The notes below the pieces were generated by a model. It searched no databases and was not told the origin of the DNA. It saw nothing but the letters and a program-made list of their open reading frames with translations. A program made the position numbers and the translations under genes. A DNA stretch of 64,000 nucleotides from Cerasibacillus sp036516575 (GTDB taxonomy: Bacteria; Bacillota; Bacilli; Bacillales; Amphibacillaceae): assembly GCF_036516575.1 (NCBI RefSeq), contig NZ_DATBTY010000067.1:1-64000 (forward strand), given 5' to 3'. This document shows, one piece after another, positions 1 to 8,507 of this stretch. The stretch's first letter is position 1; every line of letters begins with the position of its first letter.

Positions 1-1
1 G

Positions 2-142
2 GTGCGTATCTCACCAATGCAAGGGATGCGCAGTCAGTATTCAAATAAGAAAATGGTTGAACAACTTATTATGTGGTCAATGTTCGCCATGTTTTTTACC
101 ATACTAACTGTTTTTGTTTATTTGATGGTGCAGCTTATTTAA
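2..142 (+). CDS. C-terminal part of a small membrane protein (partial or very short)
   Basis: An open frame runs from the window edge to a TAA at 140-142. Its last 25 or so residues form one hydrophobic segment rich in Met, Phe, Leu and Val, preceded by a basic stretch (SNKKMVEQ). It could be the end of a gene that starts outside the window, or a complete peptide starting at one of the ATGs at 17 or 26, but no clear ribosome site is seen. A strong terminator follows 10 bases later, which supports a real transcribed unit ending here. The family is not recognised. Confidence 0.4.
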   Translation: MRISPMQGMRSQYSNKKMVEQLIMWSMFAMFFTILTVFVYLMVQLI

Positions 143-151
143 AAATAAAAC

Positions 152-189
152 AACGCATACGTTATTACCTCGTATGCGTTTTTCTTTTT
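152..189. terminator. Bidirectional rho-independent terminator
   Basis: A perfect 10-bp stem (AACGCATACG / CGTATGCGTT) with a 9-base loop is followed by TTTCTTTTT on the + strand and preceded by an A-run that serves the minus-strand gene ending at 188. Confidence 0.85.
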
Positions 190-466
190 AATCTATACGT
201 AATGTTTGTTTCCTGTCTTGTCCTTCTTTCCATTCTAATTCAAATTCTAGTTCATATTTTCCATTTCGTTCTTCTAATTCAATTTCTAATGTAACCGTAT
301 CAGAAGGCTCTACTAATTGAGATTGATCGCCTACATGTAATGTAAAAGAACCTTCATTCTTCAGTTTTGCGGCAATGGATTCAAGGAGAGACGCCGCTTG
401 TTCACGTGACATTTTTTCTTCATAATCGACGAGAATATTTGTTTGTGGCTTTCTTTTTTCTACCAT
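188..466 (-). CDS. amphi-Trp domain protein
   Basis: This 92-residue soluble acidic protein matches the small amphi-Trp domain family in length and layout: a basic N-terminus (MVEKRKPQT), a helix with REQAASLLESIAAKL at about 20-35, and alternating beta strands ending in EFELEWKEG with the conserved Trp near residue 78. The family's function is unknown. The ATG at 466 follows an AGGAGGG site at good spacing. It stands alone, convergent with the upstream membrane peptide and divergent from the aspartate dehydrogenase gene. Confidence 0.75.
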   Translation of the reverse strand: MVEKRKPQTNILVDYEEKMSREQAASLLESIAAKLKNEGSFTLHVGDQSQLVEPSDTVTLEIELEERNGKYELEFELEWKEGQDRKQTLRID

Positions 467-589
467 CTTAATCCCTCCTAAATTATTATAACTTTCAATC
501 TTATTATATAATGAATTAGCTTTTTTATCATCTTAATTGATTAAGATTGATATAATAGGACTAAATGTTGAGAGGAGCGAGCAACCATA

Positions 590-1378
590 ATGAAATTAGG
601 ATTAATTGGCACAGGAACGATTGGTAGATTCCTACTTGAAAACATTAATATAAAAGGTATCATCCCAGATTGTAAAATAACAGCGGTTTTAGATGAGAGG
701 CCAAAAGCTAGACATGAGCTTCCAAAATTAGCAAAGACCTTTCATTTTACATCTTTTTACAGTGTTAAAGAATTTTTGCGGTCAGATGTCGACTTGGTCA
801 TAGAATGTGCAAATGTTAAAACAGCACAACAATACGCCCCCATCGTGCTCAAAAATAAAAATATGTTGTTAATTAGTGTAGGGGCACTTGTTGATGTGAA
901 TTTACTAGGTCAATTGGATAACTTAACAAAAACAAATCGTACGAAATTATATTTACCTCCAGGAGCAATTGGAGGGCTCGATATGATTCAAGCGGGGAAA
1001 GTGTTGGACGGATTAAATGAAGTTGTCCTTGAAACCCGTAAACCTGCCCACGCTTTATTAGAAGAGCAAGTTGAATATGAAAAAATTGTTTTTTCCGGAA
1101 ATGCTAAGTCTGCCATTGAAAAATTCCCAAAAAATGCGAACGTCGCGATTACCCTATCATTAGCTGGATTGGGGATTGATAAAACAAAAGTAAAAATCAT
1201 TGCCGACCCACAGATTGATAAAAATATCCATACAATTAAAGGTAGAGGCGATTTCGGTGAGTTCATGATTCGCTTAAAGAATAATCCTTCGCCTACCAAT
1301 CCAAAAACAAGTTACTTAACAAGTTTAAGTATCTTATCGACAATTAATTCATTACAAAAACGGATTGTCATTGGGTAA
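590..1378 (+). CDS. nadX: L-aspartate dehydrogenase
   Basis: The 262-residue protein has an N-terminal Rossmann fold (GLIGTGTIGRFL, residues 4-15) and the aspartate dehydrogenase C-terminal domain with the LPPGAIGGLDMIQAGK segment near 125-140. Length and motif order fit the family, which oxidises L-aspartate to iminoaspartate with NAD(P)+; iminoaspartate can feed NAD synthesis. No nadA or nadC lies nearby, so the role in NAD synthesis is an inference; aspartate catabolism is the alternative. The start has an AGGAG site about 12 bases upstream, slightly long. A TATAAT box lies at about 549. The gene is monocistronic. Confidence 0.8.
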   Translation: MKLGLIGTGTIGRFLLENINIKGIIPDCKITAVLDERPKARHELPKLAKTFHFTSFYSVKEFLRSDVDLVIECANVKTAQQYAPIVLKNKNMLLISVGALVDVNLLGQLDNLTKTNRTKLYLPPGAIGGLDMIQAGKVLDGLNEVVLETRKPAHALLEEQVEYEKIVFSGNAKSAIEKFPKNANVAITLSLAGLGIDKTKVKIIADPQIDKNIHTIKGRGDFGEFMIRLKNNPSPTNPKTSYLTSLSILSTINSLQKRIVIG

Positions 1379-1396
1379 ATGCAAGGTGTAAGATAA

Positions 1397-1552
1397 CATT
1401 GAACACAATGATATATAATTCTAAGGATTTGCCGGGAATTAGGTTGCATTGAATGCAGTAATGGTATACAACTCTGAGAAATAGCTTGGACTTAGGTTGC
1501 ATTGATTGCGTAAATATTATTTAATTACACGAAAAATAGCCACGTTATATAT
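1397..1552. repeat. Degenerate ~53-bp intergenic tandem repeat, 3 units
   Basis: Three diverged units start at 1397, 1447 and 1500, each opening with CATTGA and carrying an internal TATACAACTCT/ATATAATTCT-like block. They belong to the same family as the cleaner array at 11942-12175. No coding frame or RNA gene is seen. Confidence 0.65.
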
Positions 1553-1592
1553 AATTCAAAGATTCAACACAGACACTCATAACTGTCTAATA

Positions 1593-1628
1593 AAAAAGGA
1601 ATGCTCATGTTTAAAGAGCATTCCTTTT
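1593..1628. terminator. Rho-independent terminator of the PTS operon
   Basis: Stem AAAAGGAATGCTC / GAGCATTCCTTTT with a 9-base loop and flanking A/T runs lies directly after the IICB stop codon at 1645 (minus strand). Confidence 0.85.
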
Positions 1629-1644
1629 CAAACCTATTCCCAAA

Positions 1645-3108
1645 TCATTTACGAAGTTTATTAACTTCATCTGCAACGAACTGTACATTTGTTCCAACGA
1701 TCACTTGGATACTATTTTTTCCAACGATATGTGTGCCTGGAACACCAGTCGCTTTGATTTTTGCTTCATCAACTTCACTCATGTCCTTTACTTCTACCCG
1801 GAGACGAGTTGTACAATAGTCAACAGAGGTAACGTTTGCGTCGCCACCTAATCCTTCATAAATTTGAACGGCCATGTTTTTGAAGCGGTTTTCTCCTGTT
1901 TCAGCTTCTCCGTGTGCATCTGGATCTAATTGTTCAACCTCTTCTCTTCCTGGTGTTTTCAAGTCAAATTTCGTAATTAAGAAACGGAACAAGAAATAGT
2001 AAATAACCGCGAAAACAAGCCCTTGAACGAGAAGCATATACGGTTTATTCGCTAATGGTAATGGTGAACTGAGTACAAAGTCTACAAGACCGGCACTAAA
2101 TGTAAAGCCTGCTGTCCATTGAAAGAATGCTGCGATTGCTAAAGATAACCCTGTTAAAATAGCATGGACAAAATAAAGCGCTGGAGCTAAGAACATAAAT
2201 GAAAATTCAACTGCTTCTGTTACTCCAGTGAAAAAGGCAGCAAACCCAGCTGCTAACATTAAAGAAGCAACTTGTTTTTTACGTTTTGTTTTGGCCGTAT
2301 GATACATCGCCAAAGCGGCTGCTGGTAAACCGAACATCATAATTGGGAAAAATCCTGCTTGATACATCCCGGTTACACCTTTAACACCCTCACCAGACCA
2401 GAATTTATTAATATCACTTATTCCAGCAACATCAAACCAAAATACCGAGTTTAATGCATGATGAAGTCCTGTCGGAATAAGTAAACGGTTGAAGAAACCA
2501 TACAGTCCTGCTCCAGCAGCACCTAATCCACTAATAGATTCTCCAAAGTTTACAAGAACAGAATAGACAAATGGCCATACGAAATATAAAATTCCTGAAG
2601 TGATAAGCATCATGACAGATGTCATAATAGGAACAAGTCGTTTCCCACTAAAGAATGCTAAAGCATCAGGCAATTGAACATGATGAAAACGATTGTACAT
2701 ATGTGAAGCAATAATACCAGATAAAATTCCAATAAATGCGTTACTAATCTGACCGAATGCCGCATTAACATTTTCAGGATCTGTGTTTTGGAATAAAGCA
2801 ACTGTCTCTGTTGAAAGTAATGTAGTTACAACTAAAAACGCCACAAGCCCGCTAAGTGCAGATGCACCATGTGCTGCGGACCCATCTTTATTTCTAGCCA
2901 TACCAATTGGGATACCTACTGCAAAAAGGATAGGTATATTGTCGATAATTGCGGCTCCTGATTTAATAAGAAAGGCAGCTAATAGGTTATTTGCTCCCCA
3001 ACCATCAGAGTCAATCCAATACCCTATCCCCATTAAAACAGCTGCAGCCGGTAATACGGCAACAGGTAACATTAACGAGCGACCTAGACGTTGCAGATAC
3101 TTCATCAT
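1645..3108 (-). CDS. PTS transporter subunit IICB, N-acetylglucosamine/glucose type
   Basis: The membrane IIC domain (about residues 1-370, roughly ten hydrophobic segments) is followed by a short linker and a IIB domain whose phosphorylated cysteine is C432 in DYCTTRLRVE. The sugar-site region reads GLHHALNSVFWFDVAG, which is characteristic of N-acetylglucosamine permeases rather than PtsG. The IIA domain is a separate upstream gene. I place the start at ATG 3108, because GGGAGGAA lies six bases upstream and the protein then begins MMKYLQRLGRSLMLP as usual for the family. An open frame continues to 3159 but lacks a ribosome site. The gene is last in a three-gene operon: IIA, antiterminator, IICB. 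Confidence 0.88.
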   Translation of the reverse strand: MMKYLQRLGRSLMLPVAVLPAAAVLMGIGYWIDSDGWGANNLLAAFLIKSGAAIIDNIPILFAVGIPIGMARNKDGSAAHGASALSGLVAFLVVTTLLSTETVALFQNTDPENVNAAFGQISNAFIGILSGIIASHMYNRFHHVQLPDALAFFSGKRLVPIMTSVMMLITSGILYFVWPFVYSVLVNFGESISGLGAAGAGLYGFFNRLLIPTGLHHALNSVFWFDVAGISDINKFWSGEGVKGVTGMYQAGFFPIMMFGLPAAALAMYHTAKTKRKKQVASLMLAAGFAAFFTGVTEAVEFSFMFLAPALYFVHAILTGLSLAIAAFFQWTAGFTFSAGLVDFVLSSPLPLANKPYMLLVQGLVFAVIYYFLFRFLITKFDLKTPGREEVEQLDPDAHGEAETGENRFKNMAVQIYEGLGGDANVTSVDYCTTRLRVEVKDMSEVDEAKIKATGVPGTHIVGKNSIQVIVGTNVQFVADEVNKLRK

Positions 3109-3145
3109 TTTTAATTCCTCCCTATTTAAAATAAATATACTAAAA

Positions 3146-3967
3146 TCAGGCCAAAACATTTTTAATTCGTTCGATGTGCAACGTAATATAGCCTAACTCT
3201 TCTTCGGGCAATGCAATGTTATATTTGAGAGAAACTGCTTCAGCAATCTCTTTCGAACAACGATATGATTCAGGAAATTTCTTTTTAATCATATCTAACA
3301 TATCCTTATCTAGCGCATAGACAGACTGACTAACACGATCTAACATATAATAAAGGTGCGTAATCAAACGCTCATATGCTAAATCATTTTTGGAAATATT
3401 GATTTTAAGGCCTTTCTCTATCAAATGGACAATCTCACCGACGATAGTTGTTAATTTAACTGTTTCGCGCAAATCACCTCCCCTAATTTTCATCGTGTGA
3501 ACATGAAGTGCAATATATGCCGCTTCATCAACCGGCATATCAATTTCGAGTTGTTCTTTAATATGCCGAATTGCCCAAAGACCAATCTCAAATTCTTCTC
3601 GATAAAGCACTCTAATCTCAGATAACAGCTTATTTCTGAGCTGGATACCTTGTCTTTCTCTTTCAATCGCAAACGAAAGATGATCTGTAAGCGCTAAATG
3701 GATGTGACTGTTTAATTTAGTTTGTAGTTGTTCTTCAGCATAAGCAATAATATTTTCAGATATGATGAAGTGCTTTTCTGGTATCCGCTTAAGTAATTGT
3801 TCAAACTTTTCATTTTCCTCCAAGACAAAAATCTTCTCAATTTTATTCAAATTAACTAAATCATTTTTACCTTTTTGAAAACCAACACCAGACCCAATAA
3901 CTATTTTTTCCTGTTTATCTTGTTTTATCATGACCGCATTATTATTTAATACTTTTGTAATGCGCAA
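3146..3967 (-). CDS. glcT: BglG/GlcT-family transcription antiterminator
   Basis: An N-terminal RNA-binding domain (RITKVLNNNAV, residues 2-12, typical of SacY/LicT/GlcT) is followed by two PTS regulation domains (about 65-165 and 170-274) with conserved histidines (ALHVH near 154, TLHIER near the end). Such proteins bind a RAT hairpin and block a leader terminator when their PRDs are suitably phosphorylated. The start is probably TTG 3967, with AAGGA ten bases upstream; GTG 3976 is in frame but too close to that site. The gene sits four bases after the IIA gene, and a matching RAT/terminator lies at 4553-4637, so it should control its own operon. Confidence 0.85.
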   Translation of the reverse strand: MRITKVLNNNAVMIKQDKQEKIVIGSGVGFQKGKNDLVNLNKIEKIFVLEENEKFEQLLKRIPEKHFIISENIIAYAEEQLQTKLNSHIHLALTDHLSFAIERERQGIQLRNKLLSEIRVLYREEFEIGLWAIRHIKEQLEIDMPVDEAAYIALHVHTMKIRGGDLRETVKLTTIVGEIVHLIEKGLKINISKNDLAYERLITHLYYMLDRVSQSVYALDKDMLDMIKKKFPESYRCSKEIAEAVSLKYNIALPEEELGYITLHIERIKNVLA

Positions 3968-3980
3968 TGAGACCACATCC

Positions 3981-4481
3981 TTATTGTTGCTTAACCGTTA
4001 GCAAAATCGAATCGGGCGCTTTAACTTCCTCCGCATCTGTTATTGTATATTCTTTATTTGTATCATTAAGACTGCTTGTAATAACAATTGGTGTGATAGT
4101 ATCTTTCGCATGCTGTTTAATAAATTCAAGATCGAATGTCATGATTGGGTCACCCGTTTTTACCGTATCACCATTCTCGACATGAACATTAAATCCTTCT
4201 CCTTTTAATTCGACGGTTTCTAATCCAACATGAATTAAGATTTCCGTTCCATCCTGGGCACGCATACCAATCGCATGTTTTGATTTAATCACTTGAATGA
4301 TTTCCCCATCAACAGGAGAAAAAACATGACCATCTTCTGGTAAAATTGCAACACCTTCCCCCATCATTTTTTGACCAAATACAGGGTCAGGTACATCTTC
4401 TAGTGGCACAACTTCTCCACTTAATGGAGCATATATTTCTAATTGTTTTGTTTCTTCCTTTTTAAACCACTTTTTAAACAT
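3981..4481 (-). CDS. PTS glucose-type IIA component
   Basis: The 166-residue cytosolic EIIA-Glc type protein has the family core: PVFGQKMMGEGVAILPEDG near residues 35-53, and the phosphorylated histidine in TEILIHVGLETV near 90. It accepts phosphate from HPr and passes it to the IIB domain encoded two genes downstream. The ATG at 4481 is chosen because GGAAGG lies nine bases upstream and the protein then begins MFKKWFKKEE; the longer frame to 4577 runs into the leader. Being a separate gene it could also serve other PTS permeases. Confidence 0.85.
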   Translation of the reverse strand: MFKKWFKKEETKQLEIYAPLSGEVVPLEDVPDPVFGQKMMGEGVAILPEDGHVFSPVDGEIIQVIKSKHAIGMRAQDGTEILIHVGLETVELKGEGFNVHVENGDTVKTGDPIMTFDLEFIKQHAKDTITPIVITSSLNDTNKEYTITDAEEVKAPDSILLTVKQQ

Positions 4482-4552
4482 TGTTGTCATCCTTCCAATA
4501 TATAGAGTATGGGCTAATAACAGCCTTTCCATTAGTTTTATTTTTATTAATG

Positions 4553-4614
4553 AAAAAAGGCATGGGATACGAAACAAGCCATATTAACTGCTTGCTACAT
4601 GTATCGCCATGCCT
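4553..4614 (-). terminator. Leader terminator controlled by antitermination
   Basis: On the minus strand AGGCATGGCGATAC pairs with GTATCCCATGCCT (one bulged C) and is followed by TTTTTTC. It lies 72 bases before the IIA start codon, so transcription of the PTS operon stops here unless the hairpin is blocked. Confidence 0.8.
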
Positions 4615-4637
4615 GATTCAACTCAGTCACATGAGAT
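4609..4637 (-). promoter_or_regulatory. Ribonucleic antiterminator (RAT) of GlcT type
   Basis: The minus strand reads TGTGACTGAGTTGAATCAGG and overlaps the 5' arm of the terminator at 4553-4614. Sequence and position resemble the ptsG RAT bound by GlcT in Bacillus, so binding of the antiterminator encoded in this operon would free transcription. Pairing was judged by eye. Confidence 0.65.
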
Positions 4638-4736
4638 TAATATTTCATTTACTATATCTAAGATACCATGTTAATTTATTTTTTCCAGTACTTTTCTTAT
4701 AAATTTTGAAGAAATCTGTGAATGTTTATAGCACGT

Positions 4737-5009
4737 TTAAACAAATAGGTCGCGATGTTCTGGATAGCGCCGCTTAAAAACGTCTACATATGAACATTCA
4801 GGAACAATCTTTTTATTTTCCTTTTCAGCATACTGTAATACTTCCTCAACAAGCTTTTTAGCAATGCCTTGTCCTCTTAATTGTTCTGAGACAAATGTAT
4901 GATTGACAACTAATGTATCTTCTTTAGGGATAAAGGTAATCTTAGCTAATGGTTGCTCTTCGTTTTCACCAATAAAAAACTGATTATTTCCTTGTTTAAT
5001 TTTATTCAT
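4737..5009 (-). CDS. Small GNAT-fold acetyltransferase (YjdJ-like)
   Basis: The 90-residue protein has the short GNAT fold of the YjdJ/GNAT_yjdJ family: beta strands LAKITF and LVVNHTFV, then the acetyl-CoA loop LRGQGIAKKLVEEVLQYA (residues 44-61) and a C-terminal CSYVDVFKRRYPEH with a conserved Cys/Tyr segment. The substrate is unknown. The ATG follows AGGAGGT at seven bases. It is a single gene, and no terminator is evident downstream. Confidence 0.8.
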   Translation of the reverse strand: MNKIKQGNNQFFIGENEEQPLAKITFIPKEDTLVVNHTFVSEQLRGQGIAKKLVEEVLQYAEKENKKIVPECSYVDVFKRRYPEHRDLFV

Positions 5010-5103
5010 GATGTACCTCCTAGCTTAGCTTAAATTAAATATATTTTTTTGAGCTGGATAAGCATAATGACACTATAAAAATTCATTTCAATTTCAGTAC
5101 TTA

Positions 5104-5667
5104 TTATTCTCCCTTACAAAATGCCAATGCATGACGCGCTTCTTCTTCGTTCCTCCATAAATTTAAAAAATCTCCAACTGCAATTGTAAAGTAAGAAAAA
5201 GAACTCCCTTTCGCAGTAATCACGTTGCCATCCAGTTCAACTCGTTCGCCTGTATACGTTGCATTTGAAAAATGTTCTTTATATTGATTAAATGTATGTT
5301 CATTACAAGTAAATTTTTTATTATTAAGTAACCCTGCTTTCCCTAATAAAACAGCCGAACCACATATGGAAGCTATGGGGATACTTAATGAATAAACTAT
5401 TTTCAAGAAATTGATTAATGCCTCGTTATTTAATAATGGATCAAATGTATCACCACCAGGCAAGATAACTAAATCAAATTTTTCTATATTTATACCTGAT
5501 AACGGTAAGTCTGGTTTAACAGATAATCCACCTAAACTAACGACATCTTTTCCCTCTACAGAACCCGTCAAGACATGATAATGCCCTTTCTTTTTAAGAA
5601 AAAACAACAAGTGACCTATTTGAAAATCAGCATAATCATCATACACTAAGAGTAAAGCCTTTTTCAC
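5104..5667 (-). CDS. DJ-1/PfpI family protein
   Basis: The 187-residue protein has the class I glutamine-amidotransferase-like fold of DJ-1/PfpI: an N-terminal KKALLLVYDDYADFQ strand with an acidic residue, VILPGGDTFDPL near 68-79, and the nucleophile elbow ASICGSAVLLGKAGLL with Cys near residue 101. The elbow His of PfpI proteases is not obvious (ICGSA instead of ICHG), so protease activity is unlikely. Members act as glyoxalases, deglycase-like or stress proteins; the substrate here is unknown. It is monocistronic. Confidence 0.8.
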   Translation of the reverse strand: MKKALLLVYDDYADFQIGHLLFFLKKKGHYHVLTGSVEGKDVVSLGGLSVKPDLPLSGINIEKFDLVILPGGDTFDPLLNNEALINFLKIVYSLSIPIASICGSAVLLGKAGLLNNKKFTCNEHTFNQYKEHFSNATYTGERVELDGNVITAKGSSFSYFTIAVGDFLNLWRNEEEARHALAFCKGE

Positions 5668-5809
5668 ATTTTAACCCCTCTCCAAAATTAAATGATATTT
5701 ACCTCTATCATAATGAGAATTGGCTATATGATGTGATATTCTAATGATGTAAAATCATCGCCTTAATTTTATATCTATGCTGATATTGAAAAAAATTATG
5801 GTAAATAAT

Positions 5810-6592
5810 CTATTCTCGTAAAAACTCCGATACGACTTGGATAAATTTCTCAGGCTCTTCAACATGTGGGGCATGGCCGGATTTTGTAAATACCATTAAT
5901 GTTGCCCGCGGAATAAGCTCACTAATTTCACGACCGTCTTTTGGCGGATTTAATCCATCATATGTTCCACTAATAACAAGGGTTTCAGCTTTGACTTCGG
6001 ATAAATTGGGACGGAAGTCAAATCCTGTTAATGCTTTCCGAGCAACTTGTTGTTCTTTAGCCGACAATGTCAGTTCTCGATTCTCAGTATCATGAAGCCA
6101 TCTACCGACTGCTCGTAAATCATAAAACATATATTTCGCTAGTCGATTCATTTGTTGTTCGAAAGACATTCCCTGTAACTCTTCAGCATGTTCAGAAAAC
6201 AATTGAGACATAGATGATGTTTGTCCATGAGCCTTTGCTCCAATCAGTATCATCTTCCCGACACGATGTGGTTGTTTGATAGCCACTCCTTGAGCGATAT
6301 AACTTCCCATTGAGACACCTAATAGATGTACTTTCTCTAATTCAAGCGCATCCATTAAGCCAATGATATCGCTTATGTGGTCTTCTAATGTGTACTCATC
6401 TGGTCTATCTGAGTTACCGTGTCCACGGGCGTCGACAACAATCACATGATAATCTTTCTTAAAAACATTCACTTCACGCTTAAAACGTTGATGATGACTC
6501 GTTAATCCATGCAATAACAATAAGGGCGGATTTGCTTTATCTCCTGCTTCTTGATAAAAAAGCTTAATTCCGTTCACCTGAATGACAGGCAT
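5810..6592 (-). CDS. Alpha/beta-fold hydrolase
   Basis: Canonical alpha/beta hydrolase of 260 residues. The oxyanion segment LLLLHGLTSHHQRF lies near 24-37, DARGHGNSDRP near 54-64, the nucleophile serine in LLGVSMGSYIAQG near 90-102, the acid in ISGTYDGLNPP near 208, and the catalytic His in KSGHAPHVEEP near 240. The triad is complete. The closest relatives by motif are generic esterases and 3-oxoadipate enol-lactonase-like enzymes; the substrate cannot be told. ATG 6592 has GGGGAAG eight bases upstream; a GTG nine bases earlier is less likely. Confidence 0.8.
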   Translation of the reverse strand: MPVIQVNGIKLFYQEAGDKANPPLLLLHGLTSHHQRFKREVNVFKKDYHVIVVDARGHGNSDRPDEYTLEDHISDIIGLMDALELEKVHLLGVSMGSYIAQGVAIKQPHRVGKMILIGAKAHGQTSSMSQLFSEHAEELQGMSFEQQMNRLAKYMFYDLRAVGRWLHDTENRELTLSAKEQQVARKALTGFDFRPNLSEVKAETLVISGTYDGLNPPKDGREISELIPRATLMVFTKSGHAPHVEEPEKFIQVVSEFLRE

Positions 6593-6681
6593 GAAAATCA
6601 CTTCCCCATAATATCTTATATTTCATTATACAGCGTTTTCAAAAAGATACGAATATCTAGCTCACAAGTGTTATACAACAA

Positions 6682-6730
6682 AAAAAAGGCATTCATCATC
6701 GTAATAACCAATGATGAATGCTCTTTTTTT
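6682..6730. terminator. Bidirectional terminator
   Basis: Stem GCATTCATCAT / ATGATGAATGC with a short loop is flanked by a run of seven A and a run of seven T. It ends the minus-strand putP gene (stop at 6729). Confidence 0.85.
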
Positions 6731-8204
6731 ATTTCATATTCTTTGCCAGTTGTTCTTCCATTTCATTAAACTGTTCTTCTACTTTTGGATCATCATTTGT
6801 CGTTAATAAACTAACAACAATGACTGCTAACAAACTTAGGAAGAAGCCTGGAACCATTTCGTAAATAACTTTTGATAATCCAGTTGTGATCCAAATAATA
6901 ACAGTCAGACCACCGACAGCCATGCCCGCTAAGGCACCCCATTTCGTCATTTTCTTCCAATAGACACTGAGTAAAATAACTGGTCCAAATGACGAACCAA
7001 ATCCAGCCCATGCTTTACCAACAATATCTAATATCGTATCATTTGGTGTATAAGCGAGTACTAAACTGATAATCGCTACGACTAAAACAGATAGACGACC
7101 TACTAAAACAAGTTGTTTATCTGTCGCATCTTTTTTCAAAAATGTACGATAAAAGTCCTCTGTTAAAGCACTCGATGTCACAAGTAATTGTGATGATACC
7201 GTACTCATAATTGCTGCTAAAATCGCTGCTAAAATAAATCCAGTGACAAATGGATGGAATAAAACGTTTGCAAAAACAATTAAGACGGTCTCTGGATCAC
7301 CGAGTTGTCCTGGACGATCATTGAAATAAGAAATCCCGATTAATCCTACAAGCATCGCACCGATTAGAGAAATGGCCATCCAACCAATCCCAATGCGGCG
7401 TGCTACTTTTAAATCTTTAATATTTTTGATTGCCATAAATCGAACAATGATATGGGGTTGTCCGAAATACCCTAATCCCCACGCAATAAAGGAAATAATC
7501 CCCAATACACTCGTTCCTTTAAATAAGTCCAAGCGAGAAGGATCAATTTGCTTAATATCAGTCCACATTGCCGTCGGTCCACCTATTTCTGTAAAAGCAA
7601 CAATTGGAACTATGACCAGGGCAAGAATCATAATGACACCTTGGACAAAGTCTGTCCAACTAACAGCAATAAATCCTCCAAATAAGGTATAAATAACAAT
7701 AACACTAACAGTTACAAATAATCCCATCTCATAACTTAATCCAAATGCACTCTCAAATAATTTCCCACCTGAAACCATTCCTGCTGATGCATATAAAGCA
7801 AAAAAGACAAGAATAACAATTCCAGAGACAAGTCTAAGAATGTTAGATGAGTCATTGAACCTGTTCTCTAAATAGTCTGGAATTGTGATAGAGTCATTAG
7901 CAACTTCTGTGTACGTTCTTAAACGAGGTGCTAAAAGAATATAGTTAAAGTAAGCACCGACTGTTAAACCGATGGCTAACCAAGCACTAGCAATACCAGT
8001 TGCATACATGGCTCCTGGTAATCCCATGACCATCCAACCACTCATGTCAGATGCTCCAGCTGATAACGCTGTTACGGCAGGACCTAATTCTCTTCCGCCA
8101 AGCATATAATCTGATAAGTTGGATGTCCTTTTATACGCCCATAAGCCAATCATTATCATCGCTAACATATAAATCCCTAACGAAATAAAAACTTGATAAT
8201 CCAT
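6729..8204 (-). CDS. putP: Sodium/proline symporter PutP
   Basis: The 491-residue solute:sodium symporter has about 13 hydrophobic segments and the PutP signatures: TSNLSDYMLGGRELGP near 27-42, SAGASDMSGWMVMGLPGA near 48-65 (Ser and Asp of the Na+ and proline sites), and FGQPHIIVRFMAI near 253. It takes up L-proline with Na+ across the plasma membrane. Length matches B. subtilis PutP/OpuE. The next gene on the same strand (8508) and its divergent partners encode a proline-type amino-acid dehydrogenase, so the transporter may feed that enzyme. Osmoprotective uptake is the alternative role. Confidence 0.9.
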   Translation of the reverse strand: MDYQVFISLGIYMLAMIMIGLWAYKRTSNLSDYMLGGRELGPAVTALSAGASDMSGWMVMGLPGAMYATGIASAWLAIGLTVGAYFNYILLAPRLRTYTEVANDSITIPDYLENRFNDSSNILRLVSGIVILVFFALYASAGMVSGGKLFESAFGLSYEMGLFVTVSVIVIYTLFGGFIAVSWTDFVQGVIMILALVIVPIVAFTEIGGPTAMWTDIKQIDPSRLDLFKGTSVLGIISFIAWGLGYFGQPHIIVRFMAIKNIKDLKVARRIGIGWMAISLIGAMLVGLIGISYFNDRPGQLGDPETVLIVFANVLFHPFVTGFILAAILAAIMSTVSSQLLVTSSALTEDFYRTFLKKDATDKQLVLVGRLSVLVVAIISLVLAYTPNDTILDIVGKAWAGFGSSFGPVILLSVYWKKMTKWGALAGMAVGGLTVIIWITTGLSKVIYEMVPGFFLSLLAVIVVSLLTTNDDPKVEEQFNEMEEQLAKNMK

Positions 8205-8468
8205 TCATCTCTTCCTTTGTGTCAGACTTTTCCGCTTTATCTTAATAAAACATATGATGAAAGGGTTTTCTTCATAAACAAAAAAATAATCATCTATCTC
8301 ACTGTGTTTATTTCCATGACGAAAACGCTTTTAAAAATTTAATAAAACATAATCCCTTTCACAAAATTATAGATATTAAGCGAAAAAAGAAATAAAATTT
8401 TGTTTTTTACATGTAGTTAACATTATCATATGTTTTACAAATAATCCATTACTTTGCTGTTGTATAAC
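8205..8468. other. Intergenic stretch upstream of putP
   Basis: About 260 bases without a gene, very AT-rich. It must hold the putP promoter on the minus strand. I see no hairpin, repeat or convincing operator in it. Confidence 0.5.
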
Positions 8469-8493
8469 AAAAAGGGGATAAACATCCCCTTTT
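8469..8493. terminator. Bidirectional terminator
   Basis: AAAAAGGGGAT / ATCCCCTTTT with a 4-base loop lies just after the stop of the FAD oxidoreductase gene (8508, minus strand). Confidence 0.85.
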
Positions 8494-8507
8494 CTAAAAC
8501 GCACTTA

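Noticed and set aside
73..294. A 73-codon + strand frame
   Set aside because: It crosses a strong terminator and the 3' part of the opposite-strand amphi-Trp gene.
5668..5809. Possible regulatory RNA between the DJ-1 and hydrolase genes
   Set aside because: Only AT-rich sequence with weak local pairing; nothing beyond a likely promoter.
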